Assembly (NCBI GenBank): GCA_016206685.1 | Contig: JACQRB010000014.1 | Coordinates: 12,601-76,600 of the forward strand | From: Candidatus Omnitrophota bacterium | Lineage (GTDB): Bacteria; Omnitrophota; Gorgyraeia; Aquiviventales; Aquiviventaceae | DNA: 64,000 nucleotides | Direction: 5' to 3' | Shown here: positions 1 to 8,985 of the stretch, in pieces | Layout of the letters: each line of letters starts with the position of its first letter | How positions within the stretch are numbered: position 1 is the stretch's first letter | Notes under the pieces: generated by a model | Databases searched by the model: none | What the model was told of the DNA's origin: nothing | Seen by the model: the letters and a program-made list of their open reading frames with translations, nothing else | Program-made: the position numbers and the translations under genes

Positions 1-28
1 GGTGGGCGGGGCTGAGGCAGGTGGTGGG

Positions 29-1498
29 ATGACCCTGCGCCAACTGTGCCGCGGCTTGACGAGCCAGGTCGCGCCGCCGATTCCGGTCAGCGGCGTGTCC
101 TGCCATTCCAAGCAGGTGCGGGCCGGAGAGCTCTTTGTCGCCGTCCGCGGCAGCGCCCAGGATGGCCATCAGTTTCTCGACGAGGCGGTGCGCCGGGGAG
201 CCTGTGCGCTGATCGTGGAGCGGCCTCCGCTGGCGCGCGTGACGTGTCCCGTCGTGGTCGTGCCGGATTCCAAGCGGGCCCTGGCCCTGATCGCCTCGCG
301 GTTTTACGGCGAGCCGGCCAGCCGCTTGCGGCTTATCGGCGTGACCGGCACCAACGGCAAGACCACCACGACCTACCTCCTGAAAGCGATCCTCGAAGCG
401 GCCGGGCAGCGGACAGGCTTGCTCGGGACGGTCGTCTACGAGATCGGCCAGCGGCATCTGCCGTCGCTGAACACGACGCCAGGGGCGCTGGAGTTGCAGC
501 GCCTGCTCGCCCAGATGGTCGAGCAAGGCCTGTCCTGGTGCGCCATGGAAGTGTCGTCTCATGCCCTGGATCAGGGACGCATTGAGGGCCTGCGGTTCGA
601 CGCGGCGATCTGGACGTGTCTGGGCTCCGACCATCTGGACTACCATCAGACCCTCGAGCGCTATGCGGCCGCCAAACGGCGTCTCTTCACCTACCTGCGG
701 CCGCAAGGCTACTCCGTGATCAACGCGGATGACGCGTATGGCCGCATGCTGCTTGAGGGCTTCGCGCGCCAACCCGTCGTCAGTTACGGCACCGAGCATC
801 CGGCGACGGTGTCCATTCGGACGCTGTCGTGCGGCTGGGAGGGGATGGACCTGGTCATCGAGAGTCCCTGGGGCGTGGTTCCCGTCCACACCCCGCTGGT
901 CGGGCGTCACAACGTCCTGAACATCGCCGCGGCCTCCAGCGCCTGCCTGGCGCTCGGGATCGAGTCGTCCGCGATCCAAGAGGCCCTCGCCGAGTTCGGG
1001 CAAGTCCCCGGGCGGATGGAGCGCGTCCCGAACGAGACCGGGCTGTTGGCCGTCGTGGACTACGCCCATACGGCGGATGCCCTGCGGCTGGTCTTGCTCT
1101 CGTTGCGGGAGTTGGTGCGGGGCCGGCTGATCGTCGTGTTTGGCTGCGGGGGCGATCGGGATCAGAGCAAGCGGCCCGCGATGGGCCAGGCGGCCAGCCT
1201 CTTAGCCGATCATGTGATCCTCACCTCGGATAACCCGCGCCGCGAGCATCCCCTGGACATCATCCATCAGATCAAAGCCGGGTTTGCGCCGGGCTTTCAG
1301 GAGTATCAGGTGGTCGTGGATCGGGAGCAGGCGATCACGACCGCGCTGGCGATGGCCCGGTCCGATGACGGAGTCCTGATTGCGGGCAAAGGCCACGAAG
1401 CGTACCAGATTTTTGACCACATCACGGTCCCGTTTTCCGACCGGGACGTGGTGGAACGCTGTTTTTCATACTCGGCTAAGGCGATCGCCGTCCCATGA
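29..1498 (+). CDS. murE: UDP-MurNAc-L-Ala-D-Glu:meso-diaminopimelate ligase MurE
   Basis: Cytoplasmic Mur ligase that adds the third stem-peptide residue. I start it at ATG 29 (489 aa); the upstream GTG at 2 only adds non-homologous residues. An N-terminal Rossmann-like domain is followed by the ATP-binding loop GTNGKTTT (Lys111), a central ligase domain and a C-terminal domain carrying DNPR at residues 401-404. DNPR is the recognised signature of meso-DAP-adding rather than lysine-adding MurE, so the peptidoglycan is predicted to be DAP type. It is the first complete gene of the dcw cluster. The 16 bases ending at the A of the start codon are identical to those before ftsA, being one arm of a junction palindrome. 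Confidence 0.96.
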   Translation: MTLRQLCRGLTSQVAPPIPVSGVSCHSKQVRAGELFVAVRGSAQDGHQFLDEAVRRGACALIVERPPLARVTCPVVVVPDSKRALALIASRFYGEPASRLRLIGVTGTNGKTTTTYLLKAILEAAGQRTGLLGTVVYEIGQRHLPSLNTTPGALELQRLLAQMVEQGLSWCAMEVSSHALDQGRIEGLRFDAAIWTCLGSDHLDYHQTLERYAAAKRRLFTYLRPQGYSVINADDAYGRMLLEGFARQPVVSYGTEHPATVSIRTLSCGWEGMDLVIESPWGVVPVHTPLVGRHNVLNIAAASSACLALGIESSAIQEALAEFGQVPGRMERVPNETGLLAVVDYAHTADALRLVLLSLRELVRGRLIVVFGCGGDRDQSKRPAMGQAASLLADHVILTSDNPRREHPLDIIHQIKAGFAPGFQEYQVVVDREQAITTALAMARSDDGVLIAGKGHEAYQIFDHITVPFSDRDVVERCFSYSAKAIAVP

Positions 1499-1501
1499 CA
1501 C

Positions 1502-1545
1502 CACGACTGGCTCTGGTCTGCCTCGCGCAGACCATGGGGGTCGTG
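1502..1545. repeat. Nested hairpin between murE and murF
   Basis: CACGAC (1502-1507) pairs with GTCGTG (1540-1545), and inside it TGGTCTGC (1514-1521) pairs with GCAGACCA (1527-1534). It fills most of the 82-nt gap. No T-run follows, so it does not look like an intrinsic terminator. It resembles the other junction palindromes of this window in position but not in arm sequence. Confidence 0.6.
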
Positions 1546-1580
1546 TTGTCTCTTGACGGCCTCGGCGGGAGACAGACCTG

Positions 1581-2993
1581 ATGCCCACCTGGACGGTCGG
1601 CCAGCTCCTTGAGGCCACGGGCGGTGAGTTGATCAGCCGCCCGCATGCCGATCCTGAGGCCGACCGCTCGATCCCGGTCGAGGGCGTGAGCCTGGACTCC
1701 CGTCGCCTCAGACCCGGCGAGGCCTTCCTGGCGATCCGAGGCCCGCGGTTTGACGCCCACCGGTTCATCCCTGACGTGATCGATCGCGGGGCCGCCTGCC
1801 TGGTGGTGTGCGACGCACCGCCGTCCCCCCCGCCCATCCCGACGATTCTGGTGTCCGAAACGGCGCAAGCCTTGGGGGCCATCGCGGCGGCCTATCGCCG
1901 TCGCTTTCGGATTCCCGTCATCGCGGTGACCGGCTCCTGCGGCAAGACGACGACGAAAGAACTCATCGCGCATCTGTTGAGCCAGGATCATCGCGTCCTC
2001 AAGACGAATGGGACCGAGAACAACCACATCGGCCTGCCGCTGACGTTGCTCCGGCTGGACGCCTCGCATGACGTGGCCGTGGTGGAATTGGGTTCGAACC
2101 ATCCCGGAGAGATCGCGTCTCTGGCCCGGATCGCGCGCCCCACCGTGGCGGTCATCACCAATGTCGGACCTGCGCACCTGGAGTTTTTCGGATCGCTGGA
2201 GGCCGTGCGGCAGGAAAAACTGTCGCTGCTCGAGGCGCTGGAGCCTGCCGGCTCGGCGGTCCTGCCCGGCGATCAGCTCGAGGTTCTCCTCGGCGCCAAG
2301 CAACGGCTGCCTCCGGGGATCACCCTGCTGACATTCGGAACCTCACAACAGTGCGGCGTGCAGGCCTGCGGGCTGAGTCGGCAGGACGGCGTCTTGTCGA
2401 TGCGGCTGCGGGATGCGCCCGGAACGTTTTGCGTGCCGCTGCTGGGCTCGCACAATGTGGAGAATACCCTGGCGGCGCTGGCCTGCCTGCGGGTGCTCGG
2501 CGTGCCGCTGGACCCGGTGCGGGAGCGCCTGGCACGTTTCTCTCCGCTGCCGCTTCGCTCGCAACTGCTCCGGGTGAACGGCCTGACCATTCTCAACGAC
2601 TGCTACAACGCCAACCCCCTCTCCTTCGCCAGGGCGCTGGAAGTCCTGCGGGACCTCGAGGTCAAACGCCGGGTCGTCATCGCGGGTGACATGTTGGAAC
2701 TGGGGGCGATCTCGCCTGCCGCCCACGAAGCGATCGGCCGGCTCTGCGCGCAGTTGGGGATCGATGTCGTGGTGGCGGTGGGCACGTTCGCCGAAGAAGT
2801 CGCGCGAGGCGCCTCCGAGACGACGCACACGCGCACCGTGATCTGTCGCACCGTGGAGGAGCTGCAGGCGCTCGCGCCTTCGCTCGTGCAGAACGGGGAC
2901 GGGTGGCTCATCAAGGGCTCGCGCAAACTGCAATTGGAGCGGGTGACGGAGCATTTGGTGCACTGCGTGTCCGCGCATGCCCATGTCGCTTGA
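1581..2993 (+). CDS. murF: UDP-MurNAc-tripeptide:D-Ala-D-Ala ligase MurF
   Basis: Adds D-Ala-D-Ala to complete the cytoplasmic pentapeptide precursor. The 470-aa length is usual. A MurE/MurF-type N-terminal domain (VSLDSRRLRPGEAF) precedes the ATP loop GSCGKTTTKEL (Lys122), then NGTENNHIGLP, VITNVGPAHLEFFGS and the C-terminal ILNDCYNANPLSF motif. A purine-rich stretch (GGGAGACAG) lies just upstream of the ATG. The 3' end overlaps the start of mraY by 17 nt, which suggests translational coupling. Confidence 0.96.
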   Translation: MPTWTVGQLLEATGGELISRPHADPEADRSIPVEGVSLDSRRLRPGEAFLAIRGPRFDAHRFIPDVIDRGAACLVVCDAPPSPPPIPTILVSETAQALGAIAAAYRRRFRIPVIAVTGSCGKTTTKELIAHLLSQDHRVLKTNGTENNHIGLPLTLLRLDASHDVAVVELGSNHPGEIASLARIARPTVAVITNVGPAHLEFFGSLEAVRQEKLSLLEALEPAGSAVLPGDQLEVLLGAKQRLPPGITLLTFGTSQQCGVQACGLSRQDGVLSMRLRDAPGTFCVPLLGSHNVENTLAALACLRVLGVPLDPVRERLARFSPLPLRSQLLRVNGLTILNDCYNANPLSFARALEVLRDLEVKRRVVIAGDMLELGAISPAAHEAIGRLCAQLGIDVVVAVGTFAEEVARGASETTHTRTVICRTVEELQALAPSLVQNGDGWLIKGSRKLQLERVTEHLVHCVSAHAHVA

Positions 2994-3966
2994 TCGAGTG
3001 GTGGTGATCCTGATGAGCAGCGTCCTTGGCTGTGTCGTGGCCGGCCCCGGGATGATTCGGGGATTGATCGGCCTGCGATGGCGGCAGCCCGTTCGCCATG
3101 AGGACTGCCCGCCGTTGATGCCGTTACACCAGAGCAAACAAGGCACCCCGACGATGGGAGGGGTGCTGGTGTTGGGGGTGGCGATCGTGGTGGCCGCGGG
3201 CTTCGGCGGATTCGCGCATCCCCGCGGCTGGGCCATTGTCAGCGGCATCCTGGGGCTGGGGGTGGTGGGGTTGATTGACGACTGGTTGAAGCTGCGTTCT
3301 CCCCACGCGAACGGTCTGCGCTGCCTGCCGAAGCTCGTCTCGGCGCTGGCCGTGGGGGGGCTCGTCGGATTTGCCGTCGCGGATCCGCGCTCCGCATCCC
3401 AGTCGGTCGGTGTGCCGTGGCTGGGCTCGCGCGTGGATCTCGGCTGGCTCTGGGTCCCCGCGGCCGCGGTGGTGGTCGCGGGATGCGCGCACGCGGTCAA
3501 TCTCACCGATGGGATGGATGGATTGGCCGCGGGATGTTTGGCCCTGGCCTTTGGGACCCTGGGGGTGGTGGGGTTCCTCACGCACGATCTCCCGGTGACC
3601 GTGTGGAGCGTGAGTCTGGCCGGGGCTTGCCTGGGGTTCTTGTGGTTTAACGCCTTCCCGGCCTCGGTGTTTTTGGGTGATGTGGGCTCGCTCGGCCTTG
3701 GGGGGGCGCTGGGGGTCTTGGCGATTCTGGCTGATGCCATGCTGGCGCTGGTGCTCGTCGGCGGAATTTTTGTGGCCGAAGCGGCGTCCGTGATGCTGCA
3801 AGTCGCCTCGTATCGCTGGCGCAACAAGCGCCGCATCTTTCGTGTGGCCCCGCTCCATCATCATTTTCAACTGGGCGGGATTCCGGAACACAAGCTGGTG
3901 GTCCGGTTTTGGATCGTGGGGCTCTTGCTCGCCGTCCTTGGCCTGACGGCCGTGGCGCACTCATGA
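2977..3966 (+). CDS. mraY: Phospho-MurNAc-pentapeptide transferase MraY
   Basis: Polytopic membrane enzyme that transfers phospho-MurNAc-pentapeptide to undecaprenyl phosphate to make lipid I. It has 329 aa. Family signatures are all present in order: QGTPTMGG near residue 50, LIDDW near 97 (the Asp pair is catalytic in the family), NLTDGMDGLAAG near 175, GDVGSLGLGG near 232 and the cytoplasmic histidine cluster PLHHHFQ near 293. ATG 2977 and ATG 2983 are both possible starts. The stop overlaps the murD start as ATGA. Confidence 0.95.
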   Translation: MPMSLDRVVVILMSSVLGCVVAGPGMIRGLIGLRWRQPVRHEDCPPLMPLHQSKQGTPTMGGVLVLGVAIVVAAGFGGFAHPRGWAIVSGILGLGVVGLIDDWLKLRSPHANGLRCLPKLVSALAVGGLVGFAVADPRSASQSVGVPWLGSRVDLGWLWVPAAAVVVAGCAHAVNLTDGMDGLAAGCLALAFGTLGVVGFLTHDLPVTVWSVSLAGACLGFLWFNAFPASVFLGDVGSLGLGGALGVLAILADAMLALVLVGGIFVAEAASVMLQVASYRWRNKRRIFRVAPLHHHFQLGGIPEHKLVVRFWIVGLLLAVLGLTAVAHS

Positions 3967-5306
3967 CACTTTCCATCCCCCAGCGTTCTTCAATTGATCG
4001 CTTCGGCGTGGACTGGCGTGGCCGCACGGTCCTCGTCGTGGGCTTGGGCAAAAGCGGCCTCGCCGCCTGCCGCCTGCTGCGCGAGCTGGGCGCTCACGTG
4101 CGAGTGACCGACTCGCACGATTCCGAGGCGCTTCGCGCCTCGGCGATGGGGTTGCGGGAGGCGGGGGTGGAGCGCGTGGAGTTGGGCGCGCACAGCCCGG
4201 CGCTGCTCGACGGCTGCGACGCCGTGATCTTGAGCCCCGGCATCCCGGATGCCGCGCCACCCGTGTACTGGGCGAGGCGCGCCGGGCTGACGATTCTCGG
4301 CGAAGTGGAGTTGGCGTTCCGGTTTTGCGCCGCCCCCATCGTGGCGGTGACCGGCACCAACGGGAAAAGCTCGGTGGTGACGTTGATTCAGCGCCTCCTG
4401 GAGGCGGCCGGCCGGGCCAGCGTCGCCTGCGGCAATCTGGGCATTCCCTGTTCCGGCATTCTCCCCTCGTTGCCGGCTCAGACCATCGCGGTCATCGAGG
4501 TCAGCTCCTTCCAGCTGTTGTGGTGCGATGAGTTTCGGCCGATGATCGCCGTCTTGCTGAATCTCGGCGTCAATCACCTGGACCGACACCACGATCGCGC
4601 GAGCTACATCGCCGCCAAGATGCGCCTGTTCCAGCGTCAAACCCCGCAGGACTACGCCCTGTTGAACGGCCAGGATCCTCTCGTCGCCGGCCTGAGCGGG
4701 CAGTTGCGCGCGCAGGTGGTGTGGTTCGGACGACCGACCGAGGACCGTCCGGGTTTGAAGTTGAACCCGGCCACCTGCCGGCTCTTGCCCGCGAATCTAC
4801 AAGCGGTGTTGCAGGTCGGGCGGCTGTTGGGCGTGCCGGATCCCTTGAGCGCCCAGGTCATCCGCGAATTCCGGGGATTGGAGCATCGGCTCGAGTCTGT
4901 GGCGACGATCCGGGGCGTGCGCGTCATCAATGATTCCAAGTCCACCACCCCCGAGAGCCTCCTGTACGCGCTGGAGCGATGCGCCGGGCGGCTGGTGCCC
5001 ATCATCGGGGGAAGGGACAAAGGCTGTGACTTTGGCGCGTTGGCCGGGCCCTTAATGGAGGAACGGATTCGGGGGATCGTGTTGACCGGTGAATCGCGCC
5101 CGCGCCTTCGGGCTCTTGTCAACGGCCATGCCCCGGTCAGGGACTGCGCGACCCTCGAGGAGGCGGTGGACGAGGCGCTGCGGCTCGCCCATCCCGGCGA
5201 TACGGTGTTGTTTTCGCCGGCGTGCGCCAGCTTCGACATGTTCCGAAATTTCGAGGAGCGGGGCCGCGCCTTTAAGCAGTTGGTGCAGCGGCAGGTGGGA
5301 AGATGA
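3963..5306 (+). CDS. murD: UDP-MurNAc-L-Ala:D-Glu ligase MurD
   Basis: Adds D-glutamate to UDP-MurNAc-L-Ala. I chose ATG 3963, in ATGA overlap with mraY, rather than the upstream ATG 3909 that lies inside mraY; this gives 447 aa. The N-terminal domain carries VLVVGLGKSG, followed by the ATP loop GTNGKSS (Lys135), the NLGVNHLDRH region and the C-terminal NDSKSTTP motif of MurD. The stop overlaps ftsW as ATGA. Confidence 0.95.
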   Translation: MTLSIPQRSSIDRFGVDWRGRTVLVVGLGKSGLAACRLLRELGAHVRVTDSHDSEALRASAMGLREAGVERVELGAHSPALLDGCDAVILSPGIPDAAPPVYWARRAGLTILGEVELAFRFCAAPIVAVTGTNGKSSVVTLIQRLLEAAGRASVACGNLGIPCSGILPSLPAQTIAVIEVSSFQLLWCDEFRPMIAVLLNLGVNHLDRHHDRASYIAAKMRLFQRQTPQDYALLNGQDPLVAGLSGQLRAQVVWFGRPTEDRPGLKLNPATCRLLPANLQAVLQVGRLLGVPDPLSAQVIREFRGLEHRLESVATIRGVRVINDSKSTTPESLLYALERCAGRLVPIIGGRDKGCDFGALAGPLMEERIRGIVLTGESRPRLRALVNGHAPVRDCATLEEAVDEALRLAHPGDTVLFSPACASFDMFRNFEERGRAFKQLVQRQVGR

Positions 5307-6424
5307 CGGACCGGGCGCTGCGGCAAGTTTTAGTGCTGATCATCGCCACCCTCATCGGCCTGGGGTGCGTGGCGGTGTATTCCACGACGGCGATCATGGC
5401 GCATGAGACCTATGGGTCCAGCCTCCACTTCGTCGTGACGCACCTCTTGGCCGTTGCCATTGGGCTGGGACTGAGTCTGGCCGTCCTGGCCATTCCGTAT
5501 CCCCTCCTGCGGGGCAGCGCCAAGTGGCTGCTCCTGGTGAGCGTGGTGCTGTTGGTCCTGGTGTTGGTGTGCGGCCTGCAGGTGGGGGGCGCGCGTCGCT
5601 GGTTTCGGCTGTGGCACGTGAGCATTCAGCCGTCGGAATTCGCGCAGCTGGCGCTGGTGATCTACCTGGCTGACTTCCTGGCGCGCAAACAGGCCGTCGT
5701 CGAGCGGTTTCGGGACGGCTTTCTGCCTCCGGTGTTGGCGACGGGGATCACGGCGGGCCTGGTGCTGCTCCAGCCGGATCTGGGGACGGCGATCGTCATG
5801 GGGGCCGTGGCGATGTTGCTGCTCATGATGGCGAAGGCGCGCTGGCAGCACGTGGGATGGCTCACGGTGCTGGGGGCCGTGGCGCTGGCGGTGCTCATCG
5901 GCGCCGAGGGGTATCGGCGCAGACGCATGCTGGCGTTCCTGAATCCGTGGCAGGATCCAGCCGGCGTGGGATTTCAAATTCTCCAGTCCTACGTGGCCTT
6001 TGCCAATGGCGGGCTACCGGGGGTGGGGATCGGCGCGTCCATGCAGAAACTGTTTTATCTCCCCGGCGCTCACACCGATTTCATTTTTGCGATCGTGGCG
6101 GAAGAGCTGGGGCTGATCGGGACGACCGCGGTGCTGGCCCTCTTCGCGCTGTTCGTCGGCTGCGGCATCCGCATGGCCTTGGGCGTCGAGGATCCGTTTA
6201 ACAAGTATCTGATCTGTGGGTGCGTGGGGCTGGTGGGTCTTGAAGCGATCATCAACGTGGCGGTCGTCACCGGCTTGCTGCCCACGAAGGGACTCCCGAT
6301 GCCCTTGGTGTCCTACGGCGGGACGGCGATGGTCAGCAATCTCTTGGCCTGCGCGCTGATTCTCCATGCCAGCCGCCGACGCCCGTGCGGCGTGCGGAGT
6401 GCGGCGTGCGGAGTAGATTCGTAA
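5303..6424 (+). CDS. ftsW: SEDS peptidoglycan polymerase FtsW
   Basis: Multi-pass SEDS glycosyltransferase that polymerises lipid II at the septum together with a class B PBP. Its gene probably lies upstream of this window. The 373 aa show about ten hydrophobic segments and the diagnostic motifs HTDFIFAIVAEELGL and PTKGLPMPLVSYGG. The last ~12 residues (CGVRSAACGVDS) are encoded by a tandem heptamer repeat (6385-6412) and are not part of the family. FtsW rather than RodA is supported by the dcw position between murD and murG. Confidence 0.93.
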   Translation: MTDRALRQVLVLIIATLIGLGCVAVYSTTAIMAHETYGSSLHFVVTHLLAVAIGLGLSLAVLAIPYPLLRGSAKWLLLVSVVLLVLVLVCGLQVGGARRWFRLWHVSIQPSEFAQLALVIYLADFLARKQAVVERFRDGFLPPVLATGITAGLVLLQPDLGTAIVMGAVAMLLLMMAKARWQHVGWLTVLGAVALAVLIGAEGYRRRRMLAFLNPWQDPAGVGFQILQSYVAFANGGLPGVGIGASMQKLFYLPGAHTDFIFAIVAEELGLIGTTAVLALFALFVGCGIRMALGVEDPFNKYLICGCVGLVGLEAIINVAVVTGLLPTKGLPMPLVSYGGTAMVSNLLACALILHASRRRPCGVRSAACGVDS

Positions 6425-6495
6425 CATGCCAGGCGCTGTGTGTGAGCGTGAAACACCGTTACTCCGAACTCCGAACTCCGAACTCCGAACTCCAC
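6385..6495. repeat. Heptamer-repeat element at the ftsW/murG junction
   Basis: Four copies of GTGCGG(C/A) at 6385-6412 are followed, after a 48-nt spacer, by five copies of ACTCCGA or ACTCCAC at 6461-6495. The two arms are partly complementary (CGGAGT/ACTCCG) and could form an imperfect stem. The left arm encodes the FtsW C-terminus and the right arm encodes an extra N-terminal stretch of MurG. Confidence 0.85.
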
Positions 6496-7613
6496 AAGGT
6501 ATTCGCGTCTTGATGGTGGCGGAAGGCAGCGGCGGTCATCTCATCCCGGCCCTGGAGGTGGCGCGCGGCTTACGCCGCGGGGGGGCCTCGGTCAGGGTGG
6601 TGTATGCCCGGCGCGCTCGGGTGGGAGGGTTGCTGGAAGAGATCGTGTTGGAGGCCGAAGCCGACGGCGTACAGCTGCATCCGATTGACGTGTCGAGGGT
6701 GTCCCATCGAGCGATACGACTGTTTGGGCGGCTGGCCCAGGCGGGGCGGGCATGGCGCCTCGCGCGCACCCTGTTTTGCGCGTCCCCTCCCCAAGTCGTG
6801 GTGGGGTTCGGGGGATGGGTGTCGGCGCCTGTAGTGCTGGCGGCGCGCCGTGCGGGGATCCCCGTGCTGCTCCATGAGCAAAACGTGCGCCTGGGCCGCG
6901 CGAATCGGTTTCTCCGTCGCTGGGCGCAGATGATCGCCGTGTCGTTCGAGCAGTCGCGCCAGGAGTGCCGGGGAACACCCGTGGTGGTGAGCGGCTTGCC
7001 GATCCGCCGCGCGATCGGGACCGCCGCCCGCGAAGAGGCGGCCGCGCATCTTGGCCTGGATCCGGATGCGTTGACCGTGCTCATCCTGGGCGGCAGCCAA
7101 GGGGCACGCGCCCTCAATCAACTGGCCTGCGGCCTGGTGAACGAGTTGACGGATCGCGAGCGGGCCTCATGGCAATTCATGCATCTGGCCGGCGTGTCGG
7201 ATCACGCAGCCGTGCAGGCGGCCTATGCGGCCGCGCGCGCCCGTGGGTGGGTGGCGGCGCATCTGGGCCGCATGGACTGGGCCTATGCTGTGGCCGACGT
7301 CGTCATCGCGCGGGCCGGGGCCTCGACGATCGCCGAGTTGGCCCGCTGTGGGCTGCCCGCGCTCTTGGTCCCCTATCCGTATGCGAATGGACATCAGCGT
7401 GAGAACGCCCGTGTGGTCGCCTCCACCGGGGCGGGGGCATGGCTCGAGGAGTCGGCCGCCAGCCCGACGCGCCTGCTGCAGTCCCTTCGCGCGCTGCTGA
7501 CGGATGCCGGCCGCCGAGTGAGGATGGGGGCTCAGATGGCGCGGTTGTCCAGACCCGACGCCACCACGCAACTGGCCTCGGCCATTGTCCAGCTTGCGAG
7601 GGTGCATGCTTAA
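6426..7613 (+). CDS. murG: Lipid II synthase MurG (UDP-GlcNAc transferase)
   Basis: Peripheral inner-membrane GT-B glycosyltransferase that converts lipid I to lipid II. It has 395 aa from ATG 6426. The glycine loop normally found near the N-terminus (GGTGGH in most species) appears here as EGSGGH at about residue 36. It is preceded by about 28 non-homologous residues (RTPNSELRTPQ) encoded by a heptamer repeat, so the true start could be an alternative codon near 6500. Later motifs are typical: HEQNVRLGRANR, ILGGSQGA and the donor-site GASTIAELARCGLP followed by PYPYANGHQ. It overlaps murC by 8 nt. Confidence 0.92.
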   Translation: MPGAVCERETPLLRTPNSELRTPQGIRVLMVAEGSGGHLIPALEVARGLRRGGASVRVVYARRARVGGLLEEIVLEAEADGVQLHPIDVSRVSHRAIRLFGRLAQAGRAWRLARTLFCASPPQVVVGFGGWVSAPVVLAARRAGIPVLLHEQNVRLGRANRFLRRWAQMIAVSFEQSRQECRGTPVVVSGLPIRRAIGTAAREEAAAHLGLDPDALTVLILGGSQGARALNQLACGLVNELTDRERASWQFMHLAGVSDHAAVQAAYAAARARGWVAAHLGRMDWAYAVADVVIARAGASTIAELARCGLPALLVPYPYANGHQRENARVVASTGAGAWLEESAASPTRLLQSLRALLTDAGRRVRMGAQMARLSRPDATTQLASAIVQLARVHA

Positions 7614-8985
7614 CGGCAAGCAGTTGCACTTCCTCGGCATCGGCGGCATCGGGATGAGCGGGCTGGCCCGCATCTGTCATGAGCGCGGCTACGCCGTCAG
7701 CGGCTGCGATGTGAGCGAGGGGCTGTCCCAGCGCCTCCTCCAGCAAGCCGGGATTCCTGTCGGCATCGGGCATCATCCCAGCCATCTCACGCATCAGGTC
7801 GGCCTGGTCGTCTATAGCTCAGCGGTGTCACCGCGCGAGCCTGAGCTGGTTGAGGCGCGCGCGCGGGGAATCCAGGCCGTGAGCCGCGGCCGGCTCTTAG
7901 CCGAGTTGGCGTCTGGCGCCAAGCTCGTGGCCGTCGCGGGCGCGCATGGCAAGACCACGACCTCAGGGATGGCCGCCCAGCTCTTGACGCAAGCGGGATG
8001 GGATCCGACGGCGGTGGTGGGCGGGCAGGTGCGCTCGCTGGGCAGCAACGCGCGCAACGGCCGCGGCCGCTACTTCGTGGCGGAGACGGATGAGTCGGAT
8101 GGCTCCTTTTTGCTCCTGAAACCGTCGGTGGCCATCGTGACGAATATCGATCGCGAGCACCTGAATTACTATCACACCTTTGAGAACCTGATCGCCGCGT
8201 TTCGGCAATTCGTGGGGCAGGTCGAGCCGGGCGGCATGCTCATTCGCTGCGAGGACGATCCCATGGTGCGGCTGCACCTGCCGCGATACCCGCATCAGAT
8301 CAGCTATGGGCTCACCGCGCAGGCCGACGTGACCGCCGAGGCGATCCAGCCGCGCGGCTGGGGAGGCGAATTTCTCGCGCGCTACCAGGGGCAGCAGCTG
8401 GGCTCGTTTCGGCTGTGGGTCCCGGGCCGCCACAACGTGCAAAACGCCCTGGCCATCATCAGCTTGGGGCTTGCGCTGGATCTGCCGCTGGCGCTGATCC
8501 GGGAGGCGCTGGATGCCTACCGAGGCACCTCCCGGCGGTTTGAGCTGTTCCAGCTGTCGCAGGATGTCTGGTTTGTCGAGGACTACGCGCATCATCCCGC
8601 GGAGATCCGCGCCACGCTGACGGCCGATCCGTTCGTCGGACGCCATCGCCTGGTGGTGTTTCAACCCCATCGGTTTTCCCGGACGAAGCTGCTCGAGCAG
8701 GAGTTTGCGCGCTGCTTCGAGTCGGCCGACGGGCTCGTCATCACGGATATCTACCCGGCGTTCGAGGCCCCCATCCCCGGCGTGTCGGGGGAGCGGGTGG
8801 CCACCCTGATCAAGGCGCAAGGGCACCCGTGCGTGCGCTACGTCCCGCGTCCCGAACTCTCACGATACCTCGCGCATGTCATTCAGCCTCAGGACACGGT
8901 GTTTTTCCTGGGAGCAGGCGACATCGGAGAACTGTGCCATGAGCTGGCCACCCACTGGCGTCCGCCGAGCGGAATCGCTCGCTAA
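7606..8985 (+). CDS. murC: UDP-MurNAc:L-alanine ligase MurC
   Basis: Adds the first amino acid of the stem peptide. ATG 7606 gives 459 aa and places the Rossmann motif HFLGIGGIGMSG at residues 6-17, as in the family; a GTG at 7585 is less likely. The ATP loop is GAHGKTTT (Lys116). Further Mur ligase signatures are ETDESDGSF, VTNIDREHLNYY, GRHNVQNALA and DYAHHPAEI, and the C-terminal domain has FQPHRFSRT. It overlaps murB by 47 nt. Confidence 0.95.
   Translation: MLNGKQLHFLGIGGIGMSGLARICHERGYAVSGCDVSEGLSQRLLQQAGIPVGIGHHPSHLTHQVGLVVYSSAVSPREPELVEARARGIQAVSRGRLLAELASGAKLVAVAGAHGKTTTSGMAAQLLTQAGWDPTAVVGGQVRSLGSNARNGRGRYFVAETDESDGSFLLLKPSVAIVTNIDREHLNYYHTFENLIAAFRQFVGQVEPGGMLIRCEDDPMVRLHLPRYPHQISYGLTAQADVTAEAIQPRGWGGEFLARYQGQQLGSFRLWVPGRHNVQNALAIISLGLALDLPLALIREALDAYRGTSRRFELFQLSQDVWFVEDYAHHPAEIRATLTADPFVGRHRLVVFQPHRFSRTKLLEQEFARCFESADGLVITDIYPAFEAPIPGVSGERVATLIKAQGHPCVRYVPRPELSRYLAHVIQPQDTVFFLGAGDIGELCHELATHWRPPSGIAR

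Noticed and set aside
2..28. GTG at position 2 as the murE start
   Set aside because: The nine extra residues are not MurE-like and are encoded by the arm of a palindrome; ATG 29 gives the expected length.
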